Assembly: GCA_943908365.1 (NCBI GenBank)
Contig: CALTTH010000011.1
Coordinates: 11,165-75,164 of the forward strand
Direction of reading: 5' to 3'
Source: an uncultured Hyphomicrobiales bacterium
GTDB taxonomy: Bacteria > Pseudomonadota > Alphaproteobacteria > Rhizobiales > Rhizobiaceae
Length of the DNA stretch: 64,000 bases
Shown: piece by piece, positions 30,649-38,802 of the stretch
How positions within the stretch are numbered: position 1 is the first letter of the stretch
Layout of the letters: each line of letters opens with the position of its first letter
Notes under the pieces: model-generated
Database searches by the model: none
What the model saw: only the letters and a program-made list of their open reading frames with translations
Told to the model about the DNA's origin: nothing
Position numbers and translations under genes: made by a program

Positions 30649-31887
30649 ATGTCCTTATTAGCCGGTGAAAGCCGCTTCGGCGCATTTCGCCACCCCGCCT
30701 ACCGGCAATTTTTCTCCGCACGCTTCCTCTCCGCCTTTGCAGTGCAGATCGTCAGCGTATCGGTCGGCTGGCAGATGTATGAGGTCACGGGCAACGCCTT
30801 CTATCTGGGCCTGATCGGGCTTTTTCAGTTCCTGCCATCGCTGCTTCTCATTCTGGTGACCGGAACGGTCGCAGACCGTCATAATCGCCGCATGATCATG
30901 TCGCTTTGCCTACTCGTTGCCTGTGCCTGCGCGGCCGCGCTCTTGGGACTGACGCTCGCGCATGCCTTTACGCCATCGCTCGTCTTTCTCATTCTCATCC
31001 TGTTCGGCATAGAGCGGGCATTCATGGGTCCGGCTGTGCAGTCGCTTGCGCCGAACCTAGTGCCGGAAAGCGATCTGCCTAATGCGATTGCTTGGAATTC
31101 ATCGTCATGGCAACTGGCGTCCATTCTTGGCCCGGTTGCCGGTGGTCTGCTCTATGGCGCAAGCCCGGTTGTCGCCTATTCGGTCGCCCTTGCGCTCTTT
31201 GCGCTCTCGGCTATCCTTGCCTTCATAATCAGGAAGCCGGAGCAGCGAACAACACCACGCGCGGTGACGCTGGAAAGCATGCTCGCAGGCTTCCGGTTCA
31301 TCTCTCATGAAAAGGTGGTGCTGGGCGCGATCTCTCTCGATCTTTTCGCAGTTCTTCTGGGTGGTGCGGTGGCGCTGATGCCGATCTTCGCCAAGGAGGT
31401 GCTGACGCTTGGACCCTGGGGGCTTGGTCTCTTGCGCGCGGCACCAGGCATTGGCGCGATCCTCGTCGCAATCTTTCTGGCCTTCCATCCGATCCGCCAC
31501 CATGCCGGCGTGATGATGTTTGCAGGCGTTGCCCTCTTCGGTGGCGCAACGGTGGTCTTCGGGCTCTCAGCTGCGCCATGGGTGTCCATTGCCGCCCTGG
31601 TGGTAATGGGCGCAGCGGACATGGTGTCGGTCTATGTTCGTGAAACGCTGATCGCGCTCTGGACACCGGATGAGGTGCGTGGCCGTGTCAACGCCGTCAA
31701 CATGGTCTTCGTCGGAGCTTCCAACGAACTGGGCGAATTTCGCGCGGGCAGCATGGCATCCGTTTTCGGCGCGGTGCACTCCGTCGTCATCGGAGGAATC
31801 GGCACGCTTATGGTCGCAGCCATCTGGGCGGCGCGTTTTCCCAAGCTTCGCAAGATCGATAGTCTCGAAGCGCCCGAGAAAACGTGA
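30649..31887 (+). CDS. MFS exporter, MFS_3 / EntS-like
   Basis: A protein of 412 residues with about ten to twelve hydrophobic segments, hence an inner-membrane protein. Motif A of the major facilitator family is seen as GTVADRHNRR (72-81) after the second segment. The sequence from FRHPAYRQFFSARFLS onward, the ERAFMGPAVQSLAPNLVP block and the VRGRVNAVNMVFVGASNELGEF block are typical of the MFS_3 branch that includes the enterobactin exporter EntS and macrolide-type exporters. The substrate cannot be read from the sequence. It is monocistronic here, flanked by toxin-antitoxin remnants and transcribed away from the telomere. Confidence 0.85.
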   Translation: MSLLAGESRFGAFRHPAYRQFFSARFLSAFAVQIVSVSVGWQMYEVTGNAFYLGLIGLFQFLPSLLLILVTGTVADRHNRRMIMSLCLLVACACAAALLGLTLAHAFTPSLVFLILILFGIERAFMGPAVQSLAPNLVPESDLPNAIAWNSSSWQLASILGPVAGGLLYGASPVVAYSVALALFALSAILAFIIRKPEQRTTPRAVTLESMLAGFRFISHEKVVLGAISLDLFAVLLGGAVALMPIFAKEVLTLGPWGLGLLRAAPGIGAILVAIFLAFHPIRHHAGVMMFAGVALFGGATVVFGLSAAPWVSIAALVVMGAADMVSVYVRETLIALWTPDEVRGRVNAVNMVFVGASNELGEFRAGSMASVFGAVHSVVIGGIGTLMVAAIWAARFPKLRKIDSLEAPEKT

Positions 31888-32102
31888 TTGGAATCACCGG
31901 TGTCAACTGAGACATTCAGATTGAGATTTCGTGTGCCTCGCGCCGGCTGCAGGCCATCCGGAACACGAACTGAACGGAGCAAATGTCATCGAGCCGGGCC
32001 ACTTGATCAGCCCATGCTTGTCGACGGAAAGTTTAGTCTGAACGCTCTCCATGTCGCTCAAAACCAGCTATCGGTCGCACAAACTGTTAAAAAGATCATA
32101 CA

Positions 32103-32518
32103 CTATCGAGCGCGGTGGACCTCGCTGGACGACCGACGACGCGCGATAAACTCCCGAAGAATAGGAAGGAAAAACGCTTTACTGAACCGTCCCACGGGCG
32201 GCTCTGGCTCAAGATAGAAGGAATGCCCGATGACGTCGCTGTTATACTCATCCAGAATGATCCAGAGCCGTATATCTGCATCTAGACCAGCACGACGCTT
32301 TTCGATCGCCGGGATCTCAAAAGCAAAACGATTAGCTTCCGGATGCTTCGTCGTAATAGGAAAGAAAAGAACCAGATCGCCATTCGGACGGGCGAGCCTT
32401 ACGCCAACAACTACAGGTCGACCTTTTCGACCTTCAGTTTCACAAGGGGCGCCTCCCGGCTCCACAGGTAAGGGTAACGAATTACGACTGCAGTCTCGAT
32501 TTCATTGAAACCGCTCAC
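32103..32518 (-). pseudogene. PemK/MazF-like toxin pseudogene with one frameshift
   Basis: The gene starts at a GTG that overlaps the stop of the Phd antitoxin (GTGA), as in an intact two-gene operon. The first frame reads VIRYPYLWSREAP and then runs into a stop. A plus-one frame picks up exactly there with ETEGRKGRPVVVGVRLARPN and continues for the remaining 105 or so residues. The joined protein matches the rhizobial PemK-like toxins, which start with a VIRYSYLW-type segment and have a GRKDRPC-type loop. The break lies in a GGCGCCCC run near 32456, so a single-base indel is enough. It could be a true mutation or a homopolymer sequencing error. Confidence 0.75.
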
Positions 32519-32796
32519 CGAACCAACTCTTCAGTTTCCGCATACGCATCGACCGCTGCCTCAAATTCGTCCAGCAAAGCCTCAGACATACTATCAATGG
32601 TGTCGACCAAACGCAGATCAGACCGCCGCATCAGGCGTTCATAATCCTCAATATTAAGAAGGACTAGACGAGGCTTGTTGCGCTGCATGATCGTCACCGG
32701 ATGACGAAGCGCCTCAGCGATAATATCACCAGACTTCCTGGAAAGATCACTCGTCGTGAAGGAATTACCTGACCCTGGCACCAATCGCACTCCCAT
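32515..32796 (-). CDS. Phd/YefM-family antitoxin
   Basis: A protein of 93 residues. NSFTTSDLSRKSGDIIAEAL followed by PVTIMQRNKPRLVLLNIEDYERLM (about 12-56) is the Phd fold: a DNA-binding N-terminal domain with the 'R-x-P-x-V-L' strand and 'EDYERL' helix. The C-terminal helix would bind the toxin. A GTG at codon 6 (VPGSGN) fits known homologues slightly better than the ATG used here. The stop overlaps the start of the frameshifted PemK-like toxin. If the toxin is dead, this is an orphan antitoxin and possibly an autorepressor. Confidence 0.8.
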   Translation of the reverse strand: MGVRLVPGSGNSFTTSDLSRKSGDIIAEALRHPVTIMQRNKPRLVLLNIEDYERLMRRSDLRLVDTIDSMSEALLDEFEAAVDAYAETEELVR

Positions 32797-32991
32797 TTTT
32801 CATAGCGACGCTAGCAAAGTCTCGTAGTGGGATCCATAAAATACAGCAATGCTGTGAATGCTGCTCGCGAGACAAACGGGCACACGGGAGCATGGCGTGC
32901 AAGGGTCTGCGCGCATCGCGCCCGCACGGCTTGCAGCCAGCCCACTTAAGGCAGATTTCAAGAGTCAAAAAATTTGCGACATCTAGTGACT

Positions 32992-33603
32992 TCATCTCTG
33001 GGTGAATGCCAGCTGCGCAGCAAGGCTAGCGAAACCTACCGCGAAACCGCGCCGCATCCATACTTGCACCAAAGCGCTGGATACGACGTGCCGCCGCATA
33101 GCGGCGGCAAAGGCCCCATAGGTAGCGAAGATCACGAAGGTCATCGCCATGAACACCAGGCTCAATTCCAGCATACTGCTAACAGGTGCTGCATCGCCGG
33201 GCCGCACGAATTGCGGCAGGAAGGCAAAGAAAAAAATCGAGAGCTTAGGGTTGAGTAGGTTGATGAGGATCGCAGAGACGATCACCTGCCGAACGCTCTT
33301 GGTGCTTGCCTCTTCGTTCAGGCTCAGCATTTTACGATCACGGAACATCAACCATGCCATGTAGAGCAGATAGGCGACCCCGAGGTATTTGAGGATCTGA
33401 AAGGCAAGTGCGCTTGTATGCAGCAGGGCGGCGAGGCCGCTGATCGCAGCCAGAATATGCGGGACAATACCGAGCGTGCAGCCGAAGGCCGCAACGAGGC
33501 TAGCGCGTGCGCCGCCCGAGAGACCGGCGGCCATCGTGTAGATCGCACCGGTACCGGGCGATGCGACAATGATCAACGAGGTCAGTAGAAATTCAAGCGT
33601 CAT
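32992..33603 (-). CDS. LysE/RhtB-family amino-acid exporter
   Basis: A protein of 203 residues with about six hydrophobic helices, the standard size for LysE. SPGTGAIYTMAAGLSGG (15-31) is the N-terminal signature loop, and NLLNPKLSIFFFAFLPQF (about 115-132) carries the conserved Asn-Pro-Lys of the family. It would export an amino acid or similar metabolite through the inner membrane; the substrate is unknown. The start overlaps the end of the upstream B3/B4-domain gene by four bases (ATGA), and an AraC regulator lies just upstream, so the three form one cluster. Confidence 0.87.
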   Translation of the reverse strand: MTLEFLLTSLIIVASPGTGAIYTMAAGLSGGARASLVAAFGCTLGIVPHILAAISGLAALLHTSALAFQILKYLGVAYLLYMAWLMFRDRKMLSLNEEASTKSVRQVIVSAILINLLNPKLSIFFFAFLPQFVRPGDAAPVSSMLELSLVFMAMTFVIFATYGAFAAAMRRHVVSSALVQVWMRRGFAVGFASLAAQLAFTQR

Positions 33604-34277
33604 ACCGGTTCCATTCGTGTTAGCGCAGCGGCGGGCCAGATCGCGGACAGCGCCGCGGCAAGCGAGGATGTGAGGGCGGCGGTATCCTCATCACCCATTT
33701 CGTGCAGGGCTTCGGTGACGACCAGAGCTTGCGCAGTAGTGGAACGAACAGCGGACCAGCCGCTTTGCCGGTTCGTCCAGCGGCGCGCATGGGCGCGTCC
33801 GTCATCGTCGGCAAAGATGACTTCGCCGGCTTCGGGATGCTCGATGTCACCGGAAAAGGATTCATAGGTTTCGTCGCCGCGAGCAAACCGCACGGTCAGC
33901 GTGCCCATGATCTTGCTCGTATCAAAGACCGCGACCGGAATAGCGAAGGCAAGCGAAGCCGCATTGCACAGGTCGATCAGCGGATGAAGGGTGGGAAGTG
34001 ACCCTTCTTTCCGGTAGCGACGTAATAGAGCCTCGGACGCACATCGATATTGCGTCGGCTTCAGGCCCATCGCGGCGAAGGCGCGCCGCCACGCTTGTAT
34101 CTCGGGAAACTCGCCTTCGCTGGCAGCGACAAGCCGCTTGTCGGCAATTGCGTTTAGTCGCGCGATCTCGATGGAAGCATCGGACTTCGCGTTGATGCCG
34201 TCTACAAGGAGCGTGCGTGAGCAAAGTTGCGGGAACTGGTGTCGGATTTCAGGTGCGTAGCGAAACTGTGTGGGCAT
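33600..34277 (-). CDS. B3/B4 tRNA-binding-domain protein (PheT-like editing domain)
   Basis: A protein of 225 residues. The order FAAMGLKPTQYRCASEALLR (67-86), HPLIDLCNAASLAFAIPVAV and GEVIFADDDGRAHARRWTNR matches the stand-alone B3/4 domain, which in phenylalanyl-tRNA synthetase beta subunit forms the editing site. Family knowledge: free-standing forms are often co-transcribed with LysE-type exporters. Inference: it may clear a mischarged tRNA or sense a non-standard amino acid that the neighbouring exporter removes. It is coupled to the exporter gene by an ATGA overlap. Confidence 0.8.
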   Translation of the reverse strand: MPTQFRYAPEIRHQFPQLCSRTLLVDGINAKSDASIEIARLNAIADKRLVAASEGEFPEIQAWRRAFAAMGLKPTQYRCASEALLRRYRKEGSLPTLHPLIDLCNAASLAFAIPVAVFDTSKIMGTLTVRFARGDETYESFSGDIEHPEAGEVIFADDDGRAHARRWTNRQSGWSAVRSTTAQALVVTEALHEMGDEDTAALTSSLAAALSAIWPAAALTRMEPV

Positions 34278-34347
34278 ATTTTTGGCTCGGTTGATCTCGA
34301 ACCATATGCCGGGGCTCGCCGTGCAACGTCTTGAAGGAAATTGCAGC

Positions 34348-35154
34348 TTACTTCATCGCGGCAGCGTAGACGCCGGGCGACATGCCGTAAGCGCGGATGA
34401 AAAGCCGTGTCATGTGGCTTTGGTCGGCGAAGCCGCATGCATGCGCCGCATCCGCCAACGTCGTGCCACCGGCAATCATCTGTCGCGCTCTTTGCAGCCT
34501 GCGCTGGACGAGATACGCATGTGGCGTAAGGCCAGTCGCCTTCGAGAAGCCGCGCACAAGATGGAACTCGCTGACCCCGCCGATTGCAGCCAACTCGCCC
34601 AGCGACAGCGGCGCAGAGGGATCATCGTCAATACGCTCGCGCGCTTGGCCAATTGCCGTGGGGGCACTTGGTGGCTTTTGATCTCGGCGCTCGATAAGCC
34701 GTGACAGCAGCCGCAACAGGTTCTCCCTACCTTCGATCTCGCTATGGCCGCCGTGCGGATCAGTGACCGCCCGAAAGAGAGACAGGAAACACGCCGCCGA
34801 TGCCGGATCACGCAAGGCGGGGCATGAAAACTCCGCGCTGCCGGCACTACCTTCCGTCAGGTCGCTGATTGCGCCAGCCACGGCAGCCGGGTCGAAATAG
34901 AGCATCTGCCAGGCTCGGCCGTTCTCCCCCAACGGTGAGCCATCGTGCACCTCGCCGGGATTGACCGTGATGACATCGCCGGCCTCAGCCTCCACGATGC
35001 CGCGTGCGCTCATGGACTTCTGCGCACCGCGTAGGATGACGCCGATCCCGAATTGATCATGGGTATGTCGACCGAACGTATGAGACGTGTCGGCCAAAAC
35101 CGCATCCACGCCTCTCATCCGGGCACTGACTATCTTGAATTTCCCTTGTGTCAT
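34348..35154 (-). CDS. AraC-family transcriptional regulator with cupin-type sensor domain
   Basis: A protein of 268 residues. The N-terminal half (about 20-100) is a cupin-like sensor: HTFGRHTHDQFGIGVI and then EAEAGDVITVNPGEVHDG. The C-terminal half has two helix-turn-helix units: LSLGELAAIGGVSEFHLVRG, then FSKATGLTPHAYL, and, near the end, TLADAAHACGFADQSHMTRL. The gene lies 70 bases upstream of the B3/B4-LysE pair on the same strand and probably activates it in response to the exported metabolite (inference). Confidence 0.88.
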   Translation of the reverse strand: MTQGKFKIVSARMRGVDAVLADTSHTFGRHTHDQFGIGVILRGAQKSMSARGIVEAEAGDVITVNPGEVHDGSPLGENGRAWQMLYFDPAAVAGAISDLTEGSAGSAEFSCPALRDPASAACFLSLFRAVTDPHGGHSEIEGRENLLRLLSRLIERRDQKPPSAPTAIGQARERIDDDPSAPLSLGELAAIGGVSEFHLVRGFSKATGLTPHAYLVQRRLQRARQMIAGGTTLADAAHACGFADQSHMTRLFIRAYGMSPGVYAAAMK

Positions 35155-35248
35155 GTGTCCGAGACCACAGCGAATTGGTGGATCAAACCATGCGAACCGC
35201 GGAGCGTTCGATGGCTAGAGTTGTCGCTTAATTCCTGACATTCGATGC

Positions 35249-35470
35249 CTAGCGCTCCTGCGCAGCAGGCCGGTCGCGCCCATCCATAAAGTCAGTCGTC
35301 ACTTTGGGTCCGTCGAACCAGCTATCCCATATCTCCCCGGCCGGCGCTATGATGCGGGTGCGTCCGATCGCAACGATATCGACGCGTTTAACATCATCCG
35401 GCAGAGCGACTGCTTTCGGGACGTGGACCGCTTGACCACGATTGGTCTTAAAAACTGAGCCCTGCTCCAT
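35249..35470 (-). CDS. vapB: Orphan VapB-like antitoxin (AbrB-type swapped-hairpin)
   Basis: A protein of 73 residues. GSVFKTNRGQAVHVPKAVAL (4-23) is the AbrB/MazE-type swapped-hairpin DNA-binding strand pair of VapB, and VDIVAIGRTRIIAPAGEIWDSWFDG is the toxin-binding tail. Homologues known to me end a few residues later and overlap a vapC PIN-domain gene. Here the frame stops at PAAQER and no PIN-domain frame follows in the 94 bases before the AraC gene or on the other strand. The toxin is therefore missing, probably by deletion. Confidence 0.8.
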   Translation of the reverse strand: MEQGSVFKTNRGQAVHVPKAVALPDDVKRVDIVAIGRTRIIAPAGEIWDSWFDGPKVTTDFMDGRDRPAAQER

Positions 35471-35622
35471 CTCTTCATCTCCCCCGCAGCGAGTAGACCT
35501 ATGGTAGCCGTTCCAGTGGGAAATGTCGAAGCGGTGTACAATCTCGCACTGACCAAAACTGTTAACGAACCGGTTCCGACTGATGTGCTGATCTTCGACC
35601 TGAAGCGCTCAATGAAGCTCTC

Positions 35623-36369
35623 TCATGCCTGCGGCCCTGGCCTAACGGTTACCTGCGCGCCATATACCTCTCGCAGTTCATTCTGGCCAGGCTGACGATC
35701 ACTCGCTTGATGGAGCAGCCTGGAGGTGTATCCGATCTCGCGCGTCCCCTCGATCAGCGTGACGTCGGAGTTACCGGGATTGACGGATCGTTCAAACCAG
35801 TCAACCGGATGCTGAAGGAAACTCATCTCGAAGGCACGATTGGTAACACCGTGGCCGACAATCACCACATTGTCGTGGCCGTGCCGCGCCTCGTGCATAA
35901 TAGTCTGCAGGAACAGCCGCATCCGCTGCGCTACATCGGCACGACTTTCGCCATCGGGCGGCCGGGCATAGAATTTGCCGCTATTGCTGCGTAGTCTCGC
36001 CCATTTTTCGAATTCGTCGGGAAACTTCTGCTTGCGCTCAGCATGGTCATAAATTTCCGTGAAGAGCCCGAAATCCTGCTCCCGCAGGAGATAATCCTCG
36101 CGGACCTTGCCGATGCTCTCGGCAGGCAAGGCGTCGAGTAGAGCGTCCTTGCTTTGGCGCGTGCGCATGAACGGTGAGTACCATATGCGAAGCGTCTCTA
36201 ACCCCGGTTCGGCCAGTCCTGCAAGATAGGCTGCGATCACAGATCCAGCTTCACGCGCCTGGCGATATCCCCACTGCGTCAACGGGACATTGTGATCGCC
36301 AAACTGACTGTAAGCACGCTCGTCCAGATTACCCAGGGATTCGCCGTGACGAACAAGAAAGATGCGCAT
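35623..36369 (-). CDS. Histidine phosphatase (phosphoglycerate-mutase-like)
   Basis: A protein of 248 residues with the catalytic RHGE at 7-10 (H8 is the phospho-acceptor), a conserved acidic block LLREQDFGLFTE (94-105) and the second catalytic histidine in VGHG (H173). These are the marks of the branch-1 histidine phosphatase superfamily, cytoplasmic enzymes acting on small phosphorylated metabolites. The true substrate cannot be told. It has no co-directional neighbour within a coupling distance. The tail after residue 215 is not conserved in type. Confidence 0.85.
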   Translation of the reverse strand: MRIFLVRHGESLGNLDERAYSQFGDHNVPLTQWGYRQAREAGSVIAAYLAGLAEPGLETLRIWYSPFMRTRQSKDALLDALPAESIGKVREDYLLREQDFGLFTEIYDHAERKQKFPDEFEKWARLRSNSGKFYARPPDGESRADVAQRMRLFLQTIMHEARHGHDNVVIVGHGVTNRAFEMSFLQHPVDWFERSVNPGNSDVTLIEGTREIGYTSRLLHQASDRQPGQNELREVYGAQVTVRPGPQA

Positions 36370-36811
36370 GAGCTATCCTGCTACAAGGGTTTGGACGCCA
36401 CCTCTCCCGACTTTTACACACAGATCGATAGGGTGGTGACTTACAGCACCATCCATTATCACATGAACTCTAAACCGCGAGACTGCAAACCGACATAGGG
36501 TCAGCAAATTGACATGGTCGCCCACCGGACGTGGAAAATTGACCGCTCATCACGACATTCCTGGCGGTTGAGATAAACAAGCTTCGCTCGCGAATAGCTC
36601 AATCATCGCATCGGGTAACAGCTCGAAGTCTGACTAGACGCTGGTTTAACACCCTCGTAGTCGTCGACAAAAGTCCACCAATCGCTTCGCCAAGCAAGCC
36701 TACCTTCAGTGTCCGATAAACTCCGCTCTTTCAAAGGAAGCGCAAGGCACTGGTATTCATCGCATGGATGTTCTACCCGCAACGGATCGATATCGATGAG
36801 ACGGCCCGGTT
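36370..36811. other. Divergent intergenic region, no gene seen
   Basis: About 440 bases between the phosphatase start (minus) and a hypothetical gene (plus); mirror: 16026-16467. Short ORFs on both strands lack family features and a ribosome-binding site. No repeat or RNA gene was recognised. Confidence 0.4.
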
Positions 36812-37258
36812 ATGGCAATCCTGTTCAAGACGACCATTTCTGAAGACAATGCATTTCTCAGGATCGAGCAACTGCTCAATTCTGGTGTTAAGTACGATGG
36901 CTATTTCAGTGTCGCGGACGATACCGGCGAGACGCCGCTGCCGTGGGGACCCTCTATGAGCGCCGAGGAGTTCCTTGCCAAAGTCAAAGAGCAACTCGAA
37001 GTGACTTGGAAAGCCGCCCGCTTCTGGGTCATCTATGAACGTCGTGAAGACCGTGCCGATCCTGATGCAATTGTCATGCGCAACGCGGCGTTTCGCATTA
37101 CCCGTGGATATAACGGCGTCATCATCGCCTCTCTCAGCCTTCTGGGCAGACACGACGCGTCCCATGATCTCGAACTTGTCTTCGTCTGTTTTCGGGAGGA
37201 CTTCCAGCGCCGAAACTTTAGAATTCGCTTCGAGAACAAGCCAATTATCCCTCATTGA
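36812..37258 (+). CDS. Hypothetical protein, 148 residues
   Basis: Not recognised. The protein opens MAILFKTTISEDNAFLRIEQ and has an acidic, globular composition without membrane segments; WGPSMSAEEFLAKVKEQLEV (45-64) looks like an amphipathic helix. A frame of 180 codons lies opposite (36773-37315, minus). This one was preferred because its residue use is more natural and it is co-directional with the MbcA/RES pair 134 bases downstream. Either frame could be wrong. Confidence 0.45.
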   Translation: MAILFKTTISEDNAFLRIEQLLNSGVKYDGYFSVADDTGETPLPWGPSMSAEEFLAKVKEQLEVTWKAARFWVIYERREDRADPDAIVMRNAAFRITRGYNGVIIASLSLLGRHDASHDLELVFVCFREDFQRRNFRIRFENKPIIPH

Positions 37259-37392
37259 TAAGCGTGATATCGATCCGGTGGCAAGCCGTCTGAAGGTTTC
37301 GTGAGCGATCCACACTTCTGCACCGTGACTTCAATGCCGAATTAAATGACGCTATATTGCGTCATAATTAGCGGCAAACGCGGAAGGTTTTG

Positions 37393-37746
37393 ATGATGGC
37401 TCTGACACAGTACGCTGATGATGGCTTGTTTGCGCCCAACAAGATCGCTGACGTTCTTCACACCACAAGCGAGGACATCGCGCGTAGCGCTGGACTTGGC
37501 AAAGACGCCGTCCAGCGCAAAGACCGGATCAGATCCGACAAGACCCAGAGGCGCCTGCGTGAAATGATCGAGGTCGTCAATAAGGTCGAGCCTCGGTTCG
37601 GATCTGCGCTCATGGCATATGCCTGGTATCGTTCAGAACCCCTTTCAGGCTTTTCCGGCCACACCGCAATGCAACTCGTGCGGAACGGCCGGGCTGATGA
37701 AGTGCTCGATTATATCGATGCCATTGATGCCGGAATCCATGCCTGA
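37393..37746 (+). CDS. MbcA/ParS-type antitoxin (Xre-MbcA-ParS toxin-binding domain)
   Basis: A protein of 117 residues. The N-terminal half (FAPNKIADVLHTTSEDIARS, then AGLGKDAVQRKDR) is a helix-turn-helix. The C-terminal half (EVVNKVEPRFGSALMAYAWY, then EPLSGFSGHTAMQLVRNGRA, ending DEVLDYIDAIDAG) is the DUF2384 toxin-binding domain. GGAAGG at 37382-37387 sets the start at one of two adjacent ATGs; the first is used. The stop is nine bases before the RES toxin, the standard antitoxin-then-toxin order. Confidence 0.88.
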   Translation: MMALTQYADDGLFAPNKIADVLHTTSEDIARSAGLGKDAVQRKDRIRSDKTQRRLREMIEVVNKVEPRFGSALMAYAWYRSEPLSGFSGHTAMQLVRNGRADEVLDYIDAIDAGIHA

Positions 37747-37754
37747 CCGGGCCG

Positions 37755-38252
37755 GTGCACTACAAATGTAAGCTCTACCGAGCGCTCAATCCGCTCTACG
37801 CCCGTGAGCCGCTTTCTGGACGAGGCGCCGAACTTTATGGCGGCAGGTTCAATCCAAAGGGTATGCCGGCACTTTACACGTCACTGACCATCATGACAGC
37901 GCTTAGAGAAGCAAATCAGGCGGGAAGTCTGCAACCTACCACGCTCGTATCCTATGACGCAGATTTCGAGCCGTTGTTCGATACGCGTGACCCGAACCTT
38001 CTCGAAAAGCACCAGATCACTCTTCAGTCGCTGAGTAACACGACCTGGCGAGACGAAATGAACATGCACGGTGAAGCGCTAAGCCAGCAGCTTGACCTAG
38101 ATTTAAAACAAGCCGGCTTTCACGGTCTGGTCGTCAGGAGTTTTGCTCCGGGCACGTTTGACGCAGACCTCAATATTGTGCTGTGGACATGGGGAACATC
38201 GATCCCAAATCGTCTGTCTTTGATCGACGACGAACGACGACTATCGAGATAG
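37755..38252 (+). CDS. RES-domain toxin (NAD+-degrading)
   Basis: A protein of 165 residues from a GTG start. The family is named for its conserved Arg, Glu and Ser. LYRALNP (7-13, R9), YGGRFNPKGMPALYTS (28-43) and ALREANQ (49-55, E52) are all present. The C-terminal SFAPGTFDADLNIVLWTWG block completes the fold. Family knowledge: RES toxins such as MbcT consume NAD+ and are held in check by the MbcA-type partner that precedes this gene. The system looks intact and is one of only three apparently complete pairs in this cluster. Confidence 0.88.
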   Translation: MHYKCKLYRALNPLYAREPLSGRGAELYGGRFNPKGMPALYTSLTIMTALREANQAGSLQPTTLVSYDADFEPLFDTRDPNLLEKHQITLQSLSNTTWRDEMNMHGEALSQQLDLDLKQAGFHGLVVRSFAPGTFDADLNIVLWTWGTSIPNRLSLIDDERRLSR

Positions 38253-38317
38253 CATCAAAATCCCGCTCTTTCCGCACACCTTAAGCGACGAAATGGAGCC
38301 TTGGATCGCGATCCGGG

Positions 38318-38623
38318 TCAGGCATCGGCGTCACTATCGGAACTGGGAACGAACGCTGGCAAATCCTCGTCGCTGTCATGCGGCTGAAGCAGCGCATTGA
38401 CAGCCGGCACCACCGACTGCGGGATGAACATTAGTTCAAGACTAAGCGCACGCGCGATATTCGCCAACGTGGTCGCGCGAGCGGCGCTAGTTCCGGTCTC
38501 AATCTTACGGTAGCGCGGGCGCGATATGCCAGCCATCTTGGCGACCTGCTCCTGCGTCAAACCCGGCCCTTTTCGCGCCGCCCTAAGAAGACCGCCGATT
38601 TCCACCAAGGTTTCCGATTTCAT
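38318..38623 (-). CDS. Orphan HipB-like Xre-family regulator
   Basis: A protein of 101 residues. LTQEQVAKMAGISRPRYRKI followed by ETGTSAARATTLANIARALS (23-62) is a clear Xre/Cro helix-turn-helix. The following LELMFIPQSVVPAVNALLQ and an acidic Ser/Asp-rich tail are usual for HipB antitoxins. A hipA kinase would normally follow; the 65 bases to the RES gene leave no room for it. It is therefore an orphan, or a regulator of its own. Confidence 0.7.
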   Translation of the reverse strand: MKSETLVEIGGLLRAARKGPGLTQEQVAKMAGISRPRYRKIETGTSAARATTLANIARALSLELMFIPQSVVPAVNALLQPHDSDEDLPAFVPSSDSDADA

Positions 38624-38802
38624 CGAAATGATCTTCGAACATATTTTTTAAACGAAGACGATGCGTATGCGTATCCTGTGCGACAAGCGCCATAAAGAGT
38701 TGCGCCTCCAAGCGACCGAAACGTCATCGTCGTTTCAGGTTGCGATCGCAGCGACGGCGCCGGGATATCGCAAGAAGTCAGGGCATGTGATAGCCATACT
38801 CC

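Noticed and set aside
30375..30668. 97-codon ORF in the gap before the MFS exporter
   Set aside because: Rich in Arg, Pro and Ser without motif, and runs into the MFS start.
36773..37315. 180-codon frame opposite the 148-residue hypothetical protein
   Set aside because: Less natural composition and against the direction of the MbcA/RES pair; the choice is weak.
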